Below, piece after piece: positions 51,501 to 64,000 of a stretch of DNA of 64,000 nucleotides; position 1 is the first letter of the stretch, and each line of letters starts with the position of its first letter. Where the stretch lies: positions 19,246,098-19,310,097 of the forward strand of contig NC_040016.1 of assembly GCF_000972845.2 (NCBI RefSeq). The letters run 5' to 3'. Under the pieces are notes generated by a model. The model was not told where the DNA came from, made no database searches, and was given only the letters and a program-made list of their open reading frames with translations. Made by a program: the position numbers and the translations under genes. The stretch is from Larimichthys crocea (Eukaryota > Chordata > Actinopteri > Sciaenidae).

Positions 51501-54215
51501 TGTTGATTAACCGCTTAATTCGTAAAATGTATCAATCACAACTTTAATCCAGTGCTGAAATGATTTAATTGATTAATTTGATAATTCATTTTTTGTTTTT
51601 AGACAAGTCATTAAATTCAGTAGACACGTTCATCAGGATAATAACTGTATTTCAGTCACTTCAGTCAGCATCTAACAGCATAGTTGCTGCAACTGCAACC
51701 GTCAACATGTGAAACATGTGAAAAATGCATAACCCGTTATCCAGAACCAGCGTTTAGTTTTGTCTGTTCTCAGCTACTGTAGAAACATGGCAGACTTCAC
51801 ATAACAGGACCCCCCACATGTCTGTAGATACAAAAGGTTTATTCTAAGGGAACGAAATCCAAAACATAGTTATGAATATTATTATATTACATTCCTGACA
51901 TATTCCCCCTGAATCTGACACACTGGACCTTTAAAATGTCATTTATGAGTGTGGATTATACGTATACTATCATTCCTCCACTTCCTTTGACGGTAAATGA
52001 GAAATTTCATGTTTCAAGTCTACTTCAGATTCCACAAACGCGTCTTTATTTTCACTAGTTTGTTGATCTCATTGCATGTCTCTCACTGTACATCAACAAA
52101 CCCATATTTTCCATAACTCTCTGTCTCCCCGCATCTCTCTCTCTCTCACCATGTGGAACATCAACTCTGCTGCTTTTCTTGGTACTCAAACAGCTGGCTG
52201 CGACCCAGTTACGCTTCACCCTGAAAACAGAACATGTTTTTTTGGCCAGAGGGGACAGAGGACAGGCTTGACTGAGGAGGAGGAGGAGAAGAAGTAAAAA
52301 GAAACAGCAAGCCGGTTTGTAAATCAAACAGGGCCAGCTAAATGAACCTTAGATAAACATGCAAAAATAAGGCAAAGCCTGATAAAACACATCCTGTGTA
52401 CGCTCTAAAATAGCCTAAAAAAAAGAAAGCGTAGGAGCAGATTAGACTTATTGGATCTGCTCGTTTACAAGCGTGTACCACTGATCTAAATGCTCACACG
52501 ACCTTGTCTGATCCAGCCCTGCAGCTCGGACCAAGTCCGGCGGAGAGAAAGAAAAAAAAAACGTGGTGAAGAGAAGAGGAGACGGGAGGAGTCTGCTCTC
52601 TGTGAGCACGCCAAATCGTTTTCATGCTCAAAAGCTGGTCCAGGTGCCTGAGCCATAAAAATGATGTAACGTCCACTTCTTCCATCACTCACACACACAT
52701 ACAACAGGAAGACTGTCCTGTGGAGCTCTGTAGCTTTGGACCAAGTTGTTATTCTTGAACATTCCTCTGGACATCTGGGTTGTTCTTGTTGTGCTTCCTA
52801 TGACAATATGTTCAGTATTAAAATAACAGAAGGTGTCGCCTTGGACTATTGGGAGGTAGGATCAGGTTTAAGATGAGTTTAGCCCTGAAAAATGAAGACG
52901 AGCACCTGAGTGCTCCTGTAACCGGACTGAAGAACACAAATAAATGAATATATTCTGCATCCAGCCTGCATCATCAGTCCATCAGAGTGTGATAACTCGG
53001 TCAGCAGGTCTAGAACGGGTTTGACCCAGACTGACGACCTACATTAATTCAGATCAATTAAAAAAGAAGCATAACAACACATGCATAAAATCAGCATCTG
53101 TTCCGACAACGGATTATTTAAAAAGAGCCAGTTTGTGGGATTCAGTAGCATCTAGCGGCGTAGTCGCTGATTGCAAACCTCTCGTTTCACCCTCTCCATG
53201 CACGAGACCCGATCTAGACGCAGTGTTCAAAGGTTCATTCTGAGGTCATAAAAACAAAACGGTGCTTATTTTCATGTGATTACACACTGATCAAAACATA
53301 AATGTGAATATATTCTGTTATATTATGTTATGAGTTGTGAATATTATACTTAATTTCAGCCATATTCTGTAAGAGTTCCACCTTTTACAATATTTTCTTT
53401 CCTATTCATATCACTGTGATTTGGATTAGATCTATAATCAGCAGTGTTATTAATCAACGAGAAATTGAATCACCAACTATTTGGGATAACTGATTCATAA
53501 TTTTTCATGTAAAACTTCCAAACATTCTCTCTTCTAATGGAAAACCGATTGAATATATTTAGGTCTTGTAAAGTTGTGCAGACAAAACAAACAAATTTAA
53601 TTTATATAACCCAATTAAAGTTACTGTACTCTTAAGACAAAGAAAGTATTTGAATATTTGATGAGCTTGAACCATCAGAGTGTTTTTAAATGTGACTTTT
53701 CCAATGATTTATCAGTTAATCCACTAATTGTTTACAAGTCATGCACTGCAGAGGCGTTTCTCGTGTCTCCTCGGGACATCTCAATGATCTGAGAGGTTGA
53801 GGATGTCTCTGGAGTGTGCTGAAGTTGTTTACAGTGTGGACATTATGAGCTGCTCCATGCGCTCAATGACCACACACACAGATTCAGCAAAAACCAACAA
53901 ACAAAGACTGCCTCACCTCTGCAGAGTTTCAGGTTTTACCATAATAAACTGTGTGAGGAGAAGCCTGGATGAGTCACTCACAGAATGGGTGTTGTTCTGC
54001 AGGGTTGTCTCCACTCCATGCAGACTTGCGCACGTCTGTTCATTCAGTCCTGCGCTGCGCTTCGACACCTCCGACTCCTCCAAACTTTGTGGCTCCTCAT
54101 CCCTGTGCAGCCTCCTCAGACCTGACATGTTCCCTCCTCGGTGGAGATCTGAGCCCAGCGCAGAGGAGAACAACCCGAGCGCCAGGATGCAAGACACGGG
54201 GATCATGTTTACCAT
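39070..54215 (-). CDS. sort1: Sortilin, VPS10-domain sorting receptor, 20 exons
   Basis: Type I membrane receptor that carries cargo between trans-Golgi, endosomes and plasma membrane. In the family its ligands include neurotensin, proneurotrophins and progranulin. Twenty exons join in frame to 809 residues (human 831, also 20 exons). It has a signal peptide, a VPS10 ten-bladed propeller with Asp-box repeats ([24 protein letters not shown]), a Cys-rich 10CC module, one membrane helix (about 733-755) and a short tail. Tail motifs are the palmitoylation-site context KKYVCGGRF, the YxxPhi signal YSVM and the acidic dileucine DSDQDLLE. All three are conserved with human SORT1. Two possible ATGs lie at 54215 and 54206; the second has the better context (A at -3). 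Teleost a/b co-orthologue status cannot be decided here. Exons are listed in the block entries that follow. Confidence 0.97.
39673..40176 (-). mobile_element. LTR-like repeat, copy A (arm of an inverted repeat)
   Basis: Begins TGTTATGGAATTTTC and ends TTTCTCCACAACA, i.e. TG...CA termini. Copies B (40529-40999) and C (55505-55947) read in the opposite direction. No protease, RT or integrase remnant is seen nearby, so solo LTR or foldback-element arm are both possible. Confidence 0.6.
40529..40999 (+). mobile_element. LTR-like repeat, copy B (other arm)
   Basis: Reverse-complement copy of A with a 352-bp spacer (40177-40528). The 118-codon ORF inside (40609-40965) is not conserved in frame in A or C. 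Confidence 0.6.
41116..42833 (-). CDS. sort1: sort1 exons 12-17, last blades and 10CC module
   Basis: Exons 42731-42833, 42481-42649, 42212-42396, 41950-42139, 41745-41861 and 41116-41224. Landmarks are [77 protein letters not shown] and [13 protein letters not shown]. The last three carry the paired cysteines of the 10CC domains that pack under the propeller. Confidence 0.94.
42950..45927 (-). CDS. sort1: sort1 exons 7-11, middle propeller blades
   Basis: Exons 45878-45927, 45665-45792, 44250-44394, 43910-44065 and 42950-43062. Landmarks are [59 protein letters not shown] and [16 protein letters not shown]. The intron between exons 10 and 11 contains a sense-oriented LINE tail (43130-43690) and the intron between 8 and 9 a MITE-like element (44652-45103). 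Confidence 0.93.
43130..43690 (+). mobile_element. LINE 3' end in a sort1 intron
   Basis: Encodes [32 protein letters not shown] and [19 protein letters not shown], the C-terminus of an L2/Rex-type reverse transcriptase ORF. An untranslated tail follows (GGGACTACGGTTGGAAATT, ATGCACTGTCCCTTTTAAA), then AAATAAATGAATAATAAA. Antisense to sort1. Confidence 0.7.
44652..45103. mobile_element. MITE-like element with GGGAAACTTTCCATGGGAAT ends
   Basis: Left end GGGAAACTTTCCATGGGAAT is mirrored by ATTCCCATGGAAAGTTTCC at the right end, about 450 bp apart, with internal repeats of the AATTTATGGAAAT type. No ORF. Confidence 0.6.
47381..48690 (-). CDS. sort1: sort1 exons 2-6, first propeller blades
   Basis: Exons 48628-48690, 48017-48090, 47814-47916, 47574-47735 and 47381-47454. 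Landmarks are [72 protein letters not shown] and [18 protein letters not shown]. Each has a direct counterpart in human SORT1. The donor after exon 2 (GGG/gtgaga at 48627) lies inside a target-site duplication flanking a LINE fragment. Confidence 0.93.
48185..48617 (+). mobile_element. RTE-type LINE 3' fragment in a sort1 intron
   Basis: Encodes [57 protein letters not shown] and [20 protein letters not shown] in two frames, the C-terminus of fish RTE-like ORF2. It ends in an AAGAAGAAG tail. Flanked by a perfect 15-bp duplication GAAATCTCACCCCTG at 48170-48184 and 48618-48632. Confidence 0.85.
51640..51936 (+). mobile_element. Fish MITE-like repeat, copy 1
   Basis: Contains CAGCATCTAACAGCATAGTTG, TTTGTCTGTTCTCAGCTACTGTAGAAACATGG in pieces and the end ACACTGGACCTTTAAA. 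This arrangement is very common in percomorph genomes. Confidence 0.5.
53130..53365 (+). mobile_element. Fish MITE-like repeat, copy 2
   Basis: Shares the block AGTAGCATCTAGCGGCGTAG and the AAACGGTGCTTATTTTCATG region with the family of 51640-51936. More decayed. Confidence 0.45.
53982..54215 (-). CDS. sort1: sort1 exon 1: signal peptide and propeptide
   Basis: Encodes [21 protein letters not shown], a good signal peptide, then a charged propeptide and ends NNTHS in phase 0 before gtgagt. Human SORT1 has ANNTHQ at the same junction. The human propeptide is removed by furin at an RWRR-type site. Here the nearest candidates are RLHR and VSKR, neither a canonical RX[KR]R site. The open frame continues upstream of 54215, so the true start could be further 5'. 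Confidence 0.85.
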
Positions 54216-54669
54216 GAGACTGCCCAACTTTGGACTCAGCGAGCAACTCCTGTGCCCCCAACAACTCTTCTTGGCTCCACATGCCCCCCTCATCATCACC
54301 ACCACCAAATGCATCTCCAATGACGGCCCATCCACCGCGGCAGAAGATTGGTCCGGACCAGAATAACCTGCAATCTCATTGGACAGCAGGCATCTCCCTC
54401 TGCAGGCGCGTCAGATGTTTCCTGGTGCTGTGCTGCCTTCTGGTGGAAAGATTGCGCAAAAAACAGAAGTTTATTGTTTTTTTTAAAAAGTTGCATAACT
54501 AAATCAAGTTTATTCTGTGAATTTCTTAATGGTTCCGAGAAACGGAAGAGAAACCAGAACAAATAGTCTGGAGGAGAAACTTTTCTCTCCCACAGCAGGA
54601 GCAGTTTTTACTCTCCAAGAGCTTCAGATGTATTTGTTATTGTTACACCTGAATCAGTCCTCACACTTC
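54216..54669. other. sort1: sort1 5' flank / promoter region
   Basis: GC-richer than the surroundings near 54210-54420. The open frame continues 5' of the called ATG to 54335. No TATA box or defined start site could be assigned. Confidence 0.35.
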
Positions 54670-55295
54670 TTTAATATTGGCTTTTATTTATTGTAACAAA
54701 AATGATTAAATATCATGTATGTATGATCTATTTTTTGCACATTTCTGTTCATTGTTGTCTATTTCTGTTTGTTTGTTGTTGTTTTTTTGTTCTGTGAAGC
54801 AACAAAGTTTAATATAAACAATAAATAATATAAACAATACAAATAATTGTAATCATTCTTTTGGTTGTTTGGTTTCTTTCCATGTTTTTATTTATTAGTG
54901 GTTTTAATATAGTTTTTTTTTTTGTTTTTATTATATGGCTAAATGTCATATATGTATTATCTATTTTTTGCACATTTCTATTCATTGTTGTCTATTTATG
55001 ATTGTATTTTTTGCTCTGTGAAGCAATAAAAGTTCAATATAAACACATTTTAATCATTGTTTTGGTCTTTTGGTTTCTATGCCCTAGATTTTAAACTTTC
55101 CCCCCTCCATGTTTTTAGTTCTTAGTGGCTTTAATATACCTTTTTTTGTTTTCATTACATGACCAAATGTCATTTATGTATTATCTATTTTTGCTAATTT
55201 CTATTAATTGTTGTCTATTCCTGTTTTTACTCTTTACTCCGTGAAGCACTCTGGTCTACATGTCTGCATGAAAAGTTCTATATAAATAAATGAGA
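54670..55295 (+). repeat. Three tandem ~225-bp units ending in a LINE-like tail
   Basis: TTCATTGTTGTCTATTT recurs at about 54750, 54980 and 55205 (period 223-230). Each unit runs from ATGTATTATCTATTTTTTGC through TGTGAAGCAA to an AATATAAA end. The last reads GTGAAGCACTCTGG and TATATAAATAAA, a typical LINE 3' terminus. Confidence 0.6.
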
Positions 55296-55504
55296 TTAGC
55301 TGATTACGCAGACAGAAGCTGATCATAAACAATGTTATGGAATAAAAATGGAGTGTAAAGAAAAGATCATTATAACGTTTTTATCTGCAATCAGTTGTTT
55401 AAAAAGTAAAACGTCGGTGTTGTGTAGAAACAGACAAATGATTGTAATAAAATTAGTTATTGAAAAATGCAGAGGAGTAAAACTGATACGTATTGTTTAA
55501 TATG

Positions 55505-55947
55505 TGTTGTGGAGAAATTGCTGAAGTCAAAGGTCAATGGTGAACTCAAAGTGTTCAGGAGCCTCTGATGTCTTATGCTGTATTATTTATTGACGCTTGG
55601 CCCAAGGAGACACTCTCAAAGTTCATCAGAAGCGCCTGAGTCGGTCTCACATTCTGCCCAACTCATCCTGGTGGATCGACTTTAAACCCCAAGATAACAC
55701 CACAAATACTACACGCCCAGAATTAGTCAAAGAGAATGTTTTTACCCATGGAGGTGTTATTGTCAGCATATTCTAGTCTGTTTATTATGTCTAGTAAGGC
55801 AGTAACAGGTCTCTTCAACCCTGGCCACCACAGTGTTGAGAAACTGGTACCTACTGTTCCCAACCAAAGCCAAACAACTAATACTGCCGAGGACCTCAAG
55901 GCCCACACGCGACCTTGTGTAACCTAAGGGTTGAAAACTCCATAACA
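55505..55947 (+). mobile_element. LTR-like repeat, copy C
   Basis: Same family and orientation as copy B, isolated between sort1 and psma5. Begins TGTTGTGGAGAAATTGCTG and ends CTCCATAACA. Confidence 0.6.
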
Positions 55948-56194
55948 GATATTACAGGGGGGCATTTTTTTTTACCTTTATTAGAAACATGGAAAGAAAG
56001 AGACGCAACAATTACATGGATCGCGTCTGAAACTGTTAAAATGTTTCTTCTTCCTGATAAATGATGATTCAGTATCACTGTGTAACGTGCTGTGACGGGG
56101 AGTGTTTTTTTTAATATATATATGATATATATATAGATATATCATCTGAAAAAAGACAACACAAGAAATACACAAAAAAAAACTGAAAGAGTCA

Positions 56195-56515
56195 GACCGC
56201 TTTCTGAATACAAGTTTAATTGTACTGATTCGTAACAAAAAATACCCCCCCACACCGCCCTCCCCCTGCCGTCTTCCTGCTGCTCAGTTGTAAGTGCTGG
56301 TCAGACTCGTGCACACAAGTTGTACAGATACCGAGAGACACAAGAAGTAAAAATTAGCACATCTTCCAAAAAAAAAAAAATAATAATAATCTTGAACGCA
56401 GCGAGGAAAATGTGCTGATGGAAAGTTGTGGTTGTGTTGTGACATTTAGCCCAGGTGCGCTTCCACGTCGTCTCCTGACCAGAACTCAAACGAAGACTTT
56501 CAAGTCTTTTCTGCT
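56195..56515 (-). other. psma5: psma5 3' UTR
   Basis: About 320 nt from the stop to an ATTAAA hexamer on the minus strand (56215-56220). Contains an A/T homopolymer near 56370. Confidence 0.5.
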
Positions 56516-59940
<3,425 letters not shown>

Positions 59941-59969
<29 letters not shown>

Positions 59970-60300
59970 CTTGTAATGTTGAACACGGGGACCTGCAACA
60001 AACAGAGGAGATTACACATGTAAGCCAGGTCTGTAACGTCGCGTTACTCCGTGTAACGACGTTACTCATTAGCAGCAGCTAGCTGCCACAGTTAGCCGCA
60101 CGCTAGCTAACGGCTAACCGGTGAAACACTCTCAAAGAGTCAAAACATCCACAGTTAAACCTCAGGTTTGTGTTTAAAGCAGCATGTATCTATGATCCCG
60201 TCCCTTCTGCCACATAAACGCTGTTTTTTAGCTGTTTTTCAGCCTGTTTTACCTCCTTTAGCTGCAGCTCGAAGCTTCAATGAGTTCGCTGGTTTCGAGC
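59941..60300 (-). other. psma5: psma5 5' UTR, possible leader intron and promoter
   Basis: Upstream of the ATG the minus strand has a clear acceptor (TTTGTTGCAG/GTCCCC) ending at 59993. A candidate donor (GGAG/gtaaaa) ends at 60253, suggesting a non-coding first exon around 60253-60300. The flanking 60.05-60.37 kb is relatively CpG-rich. Inferred from splice motifs only. Confidence 0.4.
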
Positions 60301-60454
60301 GTCTGAGGGGTGTAACACCAGAAAGGCGCCGGTTGGCTCAACGGATCGGGACAACTAAAGTTCCGCGCCCGTGCAGCGGTGTGATCATTATAAATAGCAG
60401 ATTTATAAATAATCTGAAGTCACAACACTCAGTGATTATATTTGAAAATGTCTG

Positions 60455-60790
60455 TTTAAAGCTGCAGTGTGTAAGATTTTTTTTAATTTTCATAATAAGG
60501 CAGACATGGAATAATATTCATAACTATCAGATTTCAGATTTTAGTTGCATAGCCCAAAGTCACAAAGTACATTTTGCCTCAGAGGGCTTTTATTTACAAT
60601 CTGTACAGGGAGTGACACCCTCTGTCCTTAGACCCTCGGTTCGAGTGAGGAAAAACTTGCCCACAAAAAACTTTTAACAGGGAAAAAAATGTGGAAGAAA
60701 CCTCAGGAAGAGCCACAGAATCAGAAGTACTTTATTAATCCCTATAGGGAAATTGTTTTTGTTACCGCAGCTCCCAAACGGCACTTAATT
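60455..60790. mobile_element. Cluster of degenerate interspersed repeats
   Basis: AAGCTGCAGTGTGTAAGATT at 60460 looks like the inverted end of the MITE family seen in sort1 intron 1. 60550-60720 (CTCAGAGGGCTTTTATTTAC, GGAAGAAACCTCAGGAAGAG) and 60725-60780 (TACTTTATTAATCCCTATAG) are further common fish repeat modules. Confidence 0.4.
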
Positions 60791-61047
60791 ACCGAACTGT
60801 CATTGGTCCAGGCTGTCATGGGGACCGCATGCACATTGAATGGTGCATGGTCCAGGTGAGTGGGTGAAACTACTTTTTCAGAGACCAGGAGAATAATAAA
60901 CCAAGCTTGTATAATTTACATTGTTGTTTTTTTTTTTTTGTTTTTTTTTTTGTATTATAGGTCTGTACAATTATTTTATACATAGAATAACGTGAAGGAT
61001 AAATCAGCTGATTTCTCTCAGCAGGCGGTCTCATTACGTTGTACCGG

Positions 61048-61119
61048 TCCCATATGGTCTAGCGGTTAGGATTCCTGGTTTTCACCCAGGCGGCCCGGGT
61101 TCGACTCCCGGTATGGGAA
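61048..61119 (+). tRNA. tRNA-Glu (anticodon UUC)
   Basis: 72-nt cloverleaf. Acceptor strands TCCCATA and TATGGGA pair and are followed by discriminator A. The anticodon stem CCTGG/CCAGG encloses loop TTTTCAC with anticodon TTC at 61081-61083. The A box TGGTCTAGCGG and B box GGTTCGACTCC are intact. A TTTT run at 61125-61128 would terminate RNA polymerase III. No CCA is encoded and no intron is present. Confidence 0.96.
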
Positions 61120-64000
61120 CTAGCTTTTGAGATAAGACCGATAAGATAAGACGCTCTGTCAGCCTGACACCGACGGAGAAGTCTGCGATATGTCTATGTA
61201 TATATGTCTATGATTGTGACTGTCTGTCATGATGTTGATGACTTGGACATCCTCGTGTCCGCTGTCATTCAGCGGCTCATCTCCTGATCCAGAGCCGGCC
61301 TGTGTCACAGGTCGTAAGAGGAGATCCATGCAGGGGGCGCCACAAAGGGGGGAAGATGTAATGTAACTTTCACTATTCTTATACTACAACTAGTTGGTAC
61401 TATATTTCTTAATACGAAAATAATAAGCACACATCACTTTAACTGCATAGAAAAGCCAATTTAATAACAATAATAATAATATTTTCCTAACCCCCATCTG
61501 TTCAGCAGGTGCTATACATTTATCATATACATGTTGAAATGTCCTTCCTTTTCCACCTCTTCACATTTTACAGTTATAAGCCGACTTTTTTTGTCTGTGT
61601 TTATAGTGTTAAACTTCACATCAGTGCCCATCATTAATGTTAACACTCAGCATTCCTATATAATATATTATACTGCGACAATCAGCATTTCACTGCTTTC
61701 TTTACAGGACAGGAACTTTCCAATGAGGTGAAATCTTTGCTCTGTGTGTGAAGGAAAAATGATTTCATGTTAATTTGCATATTCATTTTTCTGAGTTCCA
61801 TTTGGAATGAGACAGGTTCTGTGTTCTGAATATATTTGCATATAAAAGAGAGAGAGACAGAGAGATCAGCACTCATTCCTGGATCATCTTCGAAGAGGAA
61901 GGACTGCCCTGCAGCTGGTTGAACAAATCGATTCTTCAATATGCTTCTTCTGAACGGCATCGTCTTGGAGAAGGAGCACATGTGTTTTTTTCCTGCATTT
62001 TACGCAAGTAACTTTCACAGATTGCATTTTAGATAAGAAGGAGGTGCAACTGAACTCTCACAATGATGTCTTTAAACTTTGCCTCACTCACTGCACGTGT
62101 GCAAAATGGACTGCATGCAACGTCTTTCTTTACAGGACAGGAACTTTCATGTGAGGTGAAAGCTTTGCAGTCATTGCTCTGTGTTTTCTCAGCTCTTTCA
62201 AATAAACAGAAGGAAAGATTATTTCATGTTAATTTGCTGAATATGACTGAAACTGAGCTCTCTTACCTAAATAACTTCAGCAGGTTACATTCCCAATAAG
62301 CAGGAGGTAGATCTTTGGAGCTGCAACTGTGCTCACAATGATATCCAAACCAAGGACTGACACACCTGCAAGGTGCACAACCCAGGTAATGAGGAGGAAG
62401 AAAAGGACCTGGAAGAGACAATGAAAATGTCCATTGTCCAGAACTACAAAGAGAAGGCAGAGTCCTTTGCAGGAGTGGGCCAGGATGAAGGAGGAACAGC
62501 AAAGAATGAGGAACGAAGAGAACGTGATGAAGATGAAGAATTACCGGTCTGTCGTACAAGAGTGGACCAGCAGAAAGTAGCAATTCCTCGGTAAGGGAAG
62601 GTGGATGATCAGGAGGAGAAACAGTCTGCTGTCCAGGAGTAAAACAAGAGACAAGTGGAGAGAGGGAAAAGGCAGAAGACAGACGCAAGAGACAAACGAG
62701 TCAGAAGCCAGCAGAGGGAGGAGAAGAAGGAGCGAGAGACACAGAAGAGTTCAAAGAAAGAGGGAAAGGGGAGAGGAAGGACAGAGCAAACCAGGAAAGA
62801 AGAAGCTCCAAATGTCGGCCAGCTTTCAAAACTCAACACATGGTGGAGCAGGAGTTGCTGTAAGTGGAGCCACTGAGCGAGGACGAGGTCAGAGGTACAG
62901 AGGTAGGCTGCAACTTATCCACTGTCATGCTGTCAATGTTCTGATGTGCACAAAATGCAGCTCGGTGTGCTTGTCGCTGGGACAGCCAGGTAACGTTGTG
63001 GTTTCTTAGTCAGGTGGTTGTTACATGGTGTTGGATGAAAGGCACTGATGACACGTTGTCTACAGTGCTCAACTGAAAACAAGTACAATACATTTCATTC
63101 AATGCATTCACATTTAATTGTGCCTCTGTCTACAGCTGAACGTCTCCACTACAACTTATTACTGACACCAGCAGGAAATGTATGTCCTCGTCCTCGTCCT
63201 CAACCTCAACCCCTAACCCTTCAGCGCCTGAACTGTCTCCTCTGCACCTGCTAATGTCCTCAGCCTCCTTCAGCGCCTGAACTGTCTCCTCTGCACATGG
63301 TTCTTGACAGCAGGAGCAAAGTAATGTCCTCAGCCTCCTCTGCACGTGATTGTTATGTGTTTCCAGGTAGTGGGGGTGGGAGTGTGTCTTCTTTTTCCGG
63401 GGTGGTGTTGCTGTTCTCCCTCGTTTCTTTCTCCACCGGCGGCAGTCAACTTGACAGTCAGGGAGGGCTTTGGTTCATTACTGCTAATTCATCAATAAAG
63501 AATCATTTTTTTGCAAACTTTGAAACTTTTGTGTGGCATCCTTTACATGTTGTGGACTGATTGAGCCAGCATTAAGTCAAGTTAATTAATTTAACAGTGA
63601 TAATAGACAGCAGGAGTAAATGAATGTCCTCAGCCTCCTTCTGCACCTGAAATGTCTCGTCTGCACCTAAAACTTGCACGTGATTCTTGACAAAAACAGA
63701 CTGGATGACCCAGACAGTGATGCAAGGATCTGTGATACGTTAGATTTCATTTCAAGTCAACTCACTGAACATTTAAAGAAGTAGCCTCATCCTGTTAGCA
63801 CATAAAACGCACTCTGATCTAAACTAACCTCAATGATGTAAAAGAAAAAAGACAGCACAGGCTGTGACAGGAGATACAGAGAGAGAGAAACAAGTCGATC
63901 TTCATTTTAAAAATCCACAGTCACTTTTTAGTAAAATGTATAGAAGAGAATAGTAAAAGGAAAATAGTTACAGGAACTAGGAACTTCCTGGAGTTGAAAG
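61120..64000. other. Right-end region, no gene supported
   Basis: Contains a decayed direct duplication (about 61700-61790 and 62130-62240, sharing TTTACAGGACAGGAACTTTC), a strongly purine-rich stretch (62380-62800) and minisatellite-like units at 63218-63345 and 63608-63690. The open frames in the purine-rich stretch are low complexity and I do not call them. Confidence 0.5.
63218..63345 (+). repeat. Short tandem units (CCTCAGCCTCC / CTGTCTCCTCTGCAC)
   Basis: TTCAGCGCCTGAACTGTCTC occurs twice, with related partial units following and a further diverged copy at 63608-63690. Confidence 0.6.

Larger units (their letters stand above)
48691..53981 (-). other. sort1: sort1 intron 1
   Basis: 5.3-kb intron. 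Contains (CA)n at 49254-49274, two copies of a fish MITE-like repeat (51640-51936 and 53130-53365) and otherwise unremarkable AT-rich DNA. No additional exon recognised. Confidence 0.6.

Noticed and set aside
53797..54366. Plus-strand 189-codon ORF over sort1 exon 1
   Set aside because: Shadow of the minus-strand sort1 first exon, whose signal peptide and NNTHS junction match sortilin.
62263..62688. Minus-strand 141-codon ORF with a Cys cluster (CAPCRCVSPWFGYHC) resembling an EGF repeat
   Set aside because: Cysteine spacing does not fit an EGF module, no adjoining exons were found, and most of the frame is the complement of purine-rich low-complexity DNA.
62373..63009. Glu/Arg/Lys-rich ORFs on the plus strand
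   Set aside because: Driven by purine-rich sequence composition; no domain, splice chain or consistent frame.

Overview
This is vertebrate, almost certainly ray-finned (percomorph-type) fish, nuclear DNA. Coding sequence is split into short exons with GT-AG introns. (TG)n/(CA)n microsatellites are dense, and 5'-truncated fish LINE tails and MITE-like repeats are scattered between them. I reconstructed five protein-coding genes exon by exon, checking that reading frames close across every junction, and found one tRNA gene. Gene identities rest on my recall of the human proteins; no database search was possible.

Layout. (1) 1949-14408 (+): 24 exons of liprin-alpha-4 (ppfia4). The N-terminal part lies before the window; the 3' UTR probably ends near 17.3 kb. 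(2) 18131-19610 (-): myogenin (myog), three exons, tail-to-tail with ppfia4, with a recognisable muscle promoter at about 19.78-19.87 kb. (3) About 20-28 kb: intergenic, no gene seen, with one copy of a ~1-kb repeat whose inverted partner sits in a ppfia4 intron. (4) 29990-33936 (-): mdm4 (p53 regulator), 10 coding exons plus a non-coding first exon near 35.15 kb. (5) 39070-54215 (-): sortilin (sort1), 20 exons, 809 residues. (6) 56516-59969 (-): proteasome subunit alpha-5 (psma5), 9 coding exons, 241 residues. (7) 61048-61119 (+): tRNA-Glu(UUC). The last 3 kb holds repeats only.

The genes do not form an operon or a single pathway. PPFIA4-MYOG-MDM4 corresponds to human 1q32 and SORT1-PSMA5 to human 1p13, so the window joins two human chromosome-1 neighbourhoods. 

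I see no undescribed multi-gene system. The most interesting items are structural. A LINE insertion in sort1 duplicated a 5' splice site. Complementary GU/CA repeats flank ppfia4 exons, including a 27-nt microexon. ppfia4 has a GC-AG intron. A ~0.5-kb-arm inverted repeat lies in a sort1 intron. Direct LINE repeats bracket the mdm4 promoter.
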